From Methanobacterium sp. UBA353 (lineage in GTDB: Archaea > Methanobacteriota > Methanobacteria > Methanobacteriales > Methanobacteriaceae), in the NCBI GenBank assembly GCA_002496805.1, contig DALO01000012.1, positions 1 to 33,852 on the forward strand: a stretch of DNA of 33,852 nt, in the 5' to 3' direction. Below the pieces are notes generated by a model. It saw nothing but the letters and a program-made list of their open reading frames with translations, made no database searches and was not told the DNA's origin. The position numbers and the translations under genes are program-made. The first letter of the stretch is position 1; the number at the start of each line of letters is the position of its first letter. Positions 31,410 through 33,852 of the stretch are shown piece after piece.

Positions 31410-32324
31410 GTGGAGTGTTTAATTATCAACCCCGATAAATCCAAGTCAATGAAAAAAGATCACATCACTAAAGAACAACTTGAACAAGCCTTGATTCAGG
31501 CTAATTACATCCCAGATGATAATATATTAATCACCCTTTTTTTATCACTCCAACTGGGAAAACCCATCCTGGTTGAGGGACCACCTGGAACAGGGAAAAC
31601 AGAACTATCCAAATCTGTTGCCAGAGCTTTAAACAGGGATTTTTTCCGCGTGCAATGCTATGAAGGAATTACCTTTGAGCAGATGGTGGGTGAATGGAAT
31701 TATCAGAAACAATTGCTGCATTTGGAGATGTCACGCCTCAAAGAAACAAAACTTGCCAATGAAATGGATACTGATGTTTTTAGTGAAGAATTTTTTATTA
31801 AAAGGCCGTTACTCCAGGCATTCATTAACCCTTCCCCAGCGGTAATGCTTATTGATGAACTTGACAAGGCTGATGAAGAAGTGGAAAGCTTCCTTCTCCA
31901 AGCGTTAGGAGAAAAAGAAATAACTGTCAATGACCTTGGAACTTTCAAGCTAAATAATGACCTACTAGTGGTTTTAACTTCAAATTCTCAGAGAATGCTC
32001 CTTGATGAAACCAGAGACCGGTGTCTTTTCCTTTATATCGATTATCCAACACCAGAAAGAGAAATTGAAATTATGAAGTCACTGCTTCCTGATGCACCTA
32101 ATCTATTGGTTGAAAAGGTGGTGGGACTTATTCAAAGGATCAGAAAACTTGATCTTCTTAAAAAACCATCTATCAGGGCAACTGTGGACTGGATCCGAAC
32201 TATTATAACCACTGGAGATCTGGAAGCCAGTGATGAATCTCTTAAAAGAACAGTCCAAGTGGTTTTAAAGTCTGAAGAAGATCGTAAAAAGGTCCAATCT
32301 ACAATATTCAAGTCATCTGAATAA
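31410..32324 (+). CDS. MoxR-family AAA+ ATPase
   Basis: From GTG 31410 the product is 304 aa; ATG 31449 is an alternative start. TATA-like TAATATAT (31370-31377) lies about 35 bp before GTG and no ribosome binding site is seen, suggesting a leaderless GTG. Walker A is GPPGTGKT (57-64), Walker B VMLIDELDKAD (145-155), sensor 1 LTSNSQ and an arginine-finger region DETRDRCLF. This is the MoxR group of AAA+ chaperones that act with VWA-domain partners in assembling or inserting metal cofactors. The next gene is such a VWA protein 42 bp downstream, so both work as a pair, like CoxD/CoxE; the client is unknown and no CO dehydrogenase or methanol dehydrogenase genes are near. Confidence 0.92.
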   Translation: MECLIINPDKSKSMKKDHITKEQLEQALIQANYIPDDNILITLFLSLQLGKPILVEGPPGTGKTELSKSVARALNRDFFRVQCYEGITFEQMVGEWNYQKQLLHLEMSRLKETKLANEMDTDVFSEEFFIKRPLLQAFINPSPAVMLIDELDKADEEVESFLLQALGEKEITVNDLGTFKLNNDLLVVLTSNSQRMLLDETRDRCLFLYIDYPTPEREIEIMKSLLPDAPNLLVEKVVGLIQRIRKLDLLKKPSIRATVDWIRTIITTGDLEASDESLKRTVQVVLKSEEDRKKVQSTIFKSSE

Positions 32325-32366
32325 CGATCCAAGTTATAATATCATTCAAGATTCATGTGAAATATT

Positions 32367-33518
32367 ATGGACAAAATAGTCAATTTTTCGGGTTTATTGC
32401 GAAAAAATGGGATTCCTGTAAGCATAAGAAGCACTCATACCAGTCAACAAGTCCAAGAATTGATTGATGAGAATGATCCTTACTTTAAAGAAGCTTTAGC
32501 TTCTGTCTATATCAAGGAAAACAAAGACAGGGACGCATTTAATCGTCTTTATGATGAATTTTTTCAGGGCCTTACAGAGAGTGATGGAAGTGAAACTGAC
32601 AATGAGGAGTCATCTGAAACATCACCTAAGAGTGTTTGGTCAACAAAAAGCAATAAAAAATGGAAAATTTCATACCAAGAAGATGATTCTGACTTTAAAG
32701 CTCGTGAAATCGAGTCGAATGAGATAAATTACCACCCACCTCTTGAGGATTATAGTAAAACTCCAAATGAGGCTGAGCTTCTTTCTAGGGATATTAATAC
32801 CTTAAATTCCTTCGAACCAGAACTTTTCCTTTTATGTCAGAAGATGGGTAAGAAGATCGCCATGGTGCGCAGCAGGCGCCAGAGACAGGCTCGCGTAATG
32901 CGACCTGATATACGTAGAACCATACGTAAGAATCTTCAATACGGTGGTGCTCTGATTGACTTGGTTAAAAGCAAACCCAAAGTTAAAAAGAATCATCACT
33001 TTTTTTTAAACGATGTCAGTGGTTCCTGTGACTGGATCAGTAACTGGTTCTTTTGCCTGGTTTACGCAGCACAAAACTCGTTCAGAAGAGTGAGGGTTTT
33101 TGATTATGATAATAAATCAGTTGAAACTACTGTGGCTATGGATGAACCTACTATGATGGATGCTTTCATCAAAGTGAGGGATATTAGGCAGAAGAATCTG
33201 ATGATCCATGGTACCAGTAACATGTACCAAGCCTTTGAATCATTTTTGGAAAAAGTGCAGCTTAACCATCGAACCACCCTTATGATACTTTCTGATTGTC
33301 GGGATTGGGGTGGTCCTAAAAATGATGGGATACCTAGGAGTGCTGAGTTAATTGAGAACATGGCCCTTAAATGCCGGAAGGTTATGATTTTCAATCCAGA
33401 GGATGAGAAAAAATGGGATGTTGTGGATAGTTGTGTTTCAGATTACCGGAATGCTGGGGCAGAGATCCATGAAGTGAAGAATCTCAACCAGTTGGCCATG
33501 ATAGTGAGAGATATTTAA
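32367..33518 (+). CDS. VWA-domain CoxE-like protein
   Basis: The 383-aa protein has an N-terminal alpha-helical domain, a low-complexity acidic Ser/Glu stretch (about 70-95), a basic segment (MVRSRRQRQARVMRPDIRRT) and a C-terminal VWA domain. The metal-ion-dependent adhesion site is intact: DVSGS (Asp216, Ser218, Ser220), a Thr in HGTSNMYQAF and Asp in LSDCRDW. The architecture matches CoxE, the VWA partner of MoxR AAA+ ATPases. Located 42 bp after the MoxR gene and presumably co-transcribed. It binds Mg2+ and a client protein; the client cannot be told from context. Confidence 0.9.
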   Translation: MDKIVNFSGLLRKNGIPVSIRSTHTSQQVQELIDENDPYFKEALASVYIKENKDRDAFNRLYDEFFQGLTESDGSETDNEESSETSPKSVWSTKSNKKWKISYQEDDSDFKAREIESNEINYHPPLEDYSKTPNEAELLSRDINTLNSFEPELFLLCQKMGKKIAMVRSRRQRQARVMRPDIRRTIRKNLQYGGALIDLVKSKPKVKKNHHFFLNDVSGSCDWISNWFFCLVYAAQNSFRRVRVFDYDNKSVETTVAMDEPTMMDAFIKVRDIRQKNLMIHGTSNMYQAFESFLEKVQLNHRTTLMILSDCRDWGGPKNDGIPRSAELIENMALKCRKVMIFNPEDEKKWDVVDSCVSDYRNAGAEIHEVKNLNQLAMIVRDI

Positions 33519-33613
33519 TCAGATGCTTTATAATAGTTATCAAAAATATGTGGTGTTTGGTTTGTGTTGTTCAGTTGTTTTTTTTTGACTCAATCTCCTA
33601 GTTTACGATGTGG

Positions 33614-33805
33614 TTATTTTGAGCACATAACTTGGGTGTAATCATCTGCTAAAATGCCATGCTTTTCTGAAATTACAATATCAATCAATATTTCAAGTAG
33701 CTTTTGATGGCGGTAGATGTTTGCACATGGGTTTCTTGGAAAAGGTTGGTCTCTGAAAAAATTACAAATCCCTGATGAGGTAATCCCTTTGGTAGAATAT
33801 ATCAT
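33614..33805 (-). CDS. Small conserved-looking protein, 63 aa
   Basis: ATG 33805 (or a GTG three codons upstream) has the short GGTG site. The product contains CNFFRDQPFPRNPCANIYRHQKLLEILIDIV, a Cys-x(13)-Cys pattern and helix that look like a folded domain, not random reading. No family recognised, and no membrane segment. It is convergent with the CoxE gene. Plausible real gene, function unknown. Confidence 0.5.
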   Translation of the reverse strand: MIYSTKGITSSGICNFFRDQPFPRNPCANIYRHQKLLEILIDIVISEKHGILADDYTQVMCSK

Positions 33806-33852
33806 ATGCACCACTTTTTAATAATATTGAGAATTTCTATTTTCTTAGTTTT

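Overview
The window looks like chromosomal DNA of a mesophilic methanogen of the order Methanobacteriales, most likely a Methanobacterium. Evidence: a secreted protein built of pseudomurein-binding-type repeats (pseudomurein is the wall polymer of this order), an F420-pathway CofH-like radical SAM enzyme, a response regulator ending in a methanogen output domain (MetOD1-like), an MTH538-type TIR-like protein, AT-rich spacers, archaeal TATA boxes about 25 bp before several leaderless starts, and frequent TTG/GTG starts behind GGAGG- or GGTGAT-type ribosome binding sites. No rRNA, intact tRNA, CRISPR array or complete insertion sequence was found.

Layout. 1-100 is a near-perfect hairpin element with 35-bp arms. 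488-5195 carries small conserved genes, a DUF488 gene paired with an MrfA/YprA-like DEAH helicase, and the nickel regulator nikR. 5595-8799 holds a lipoprotein, a 14-TM MFS exporter and an MgtE-like CBS/membrane protein whose 5' end has no normal start codon where one is expected. 8981-9712 holds a secreted protein made of 8-residue repeats, followed by a frameshifted coding remnant. 9713-14503 is gene-poor: a small acidic protein, a 1.1-kb spacer with clustered hairpins, and a large P2-type ATPase with altered membrane ion-site residues. 14504-20615 has a possible leaderless microprotein, a bacterial-type RNase III, cofH, nudC, and an adjacent response regulator and histidine kinase. 20789-28871 mixes envelope and housekeeping genes: the pseudomurein-binding-repeat protein, a HEAT-repeat protein, a nitrilase-family amidohydrolase, a membrane-anchored M14/aspartoacylase-like enzyme, a lone ThsB-like TIR protein and a beta-helix surface protein. 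28943-33805 has two small zinc-ribbon/TRAM proteins, a second M14-like anchored enzyme with a zinc ribbon, a MoxR-CoxE pair preceded by a 55-bp tandem repeat, and a small conserved-looking protein.

How it fits together. Three functional threads recur: envelope proteins (pseudomurein-binding-repeat protein, two anchored carboxypeptidase-like proteins, beta-helix protein, 8-residue-repeat protein, lipoprotein), metal or ion homeostasis (NikR, MgtE-like, P-type ATPase) and nucleic-acid maintenance (OB-fold-like protein, DUF488-helicase, RNase III, TRAM). A notable pattern is that four promoters (MFS, MgtE-like, the 74-aa protein and the ATPase) carry different perfect inverted repeats placed over the predicted transcription start, which suggests repressor-controlled genes whose regulators lie outside the window. 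The best candidates for undescribed biology are the 8-residue-repeat secreted protein, the N-terminal possible Ntn-hydrolase domain on the pseudomurein-binding protein, the MgtE-like gene's apparent AUA/AUU initiation, the P-type ATPase with a rewritten ion site, and the hairpin cluster at 10963-11185.
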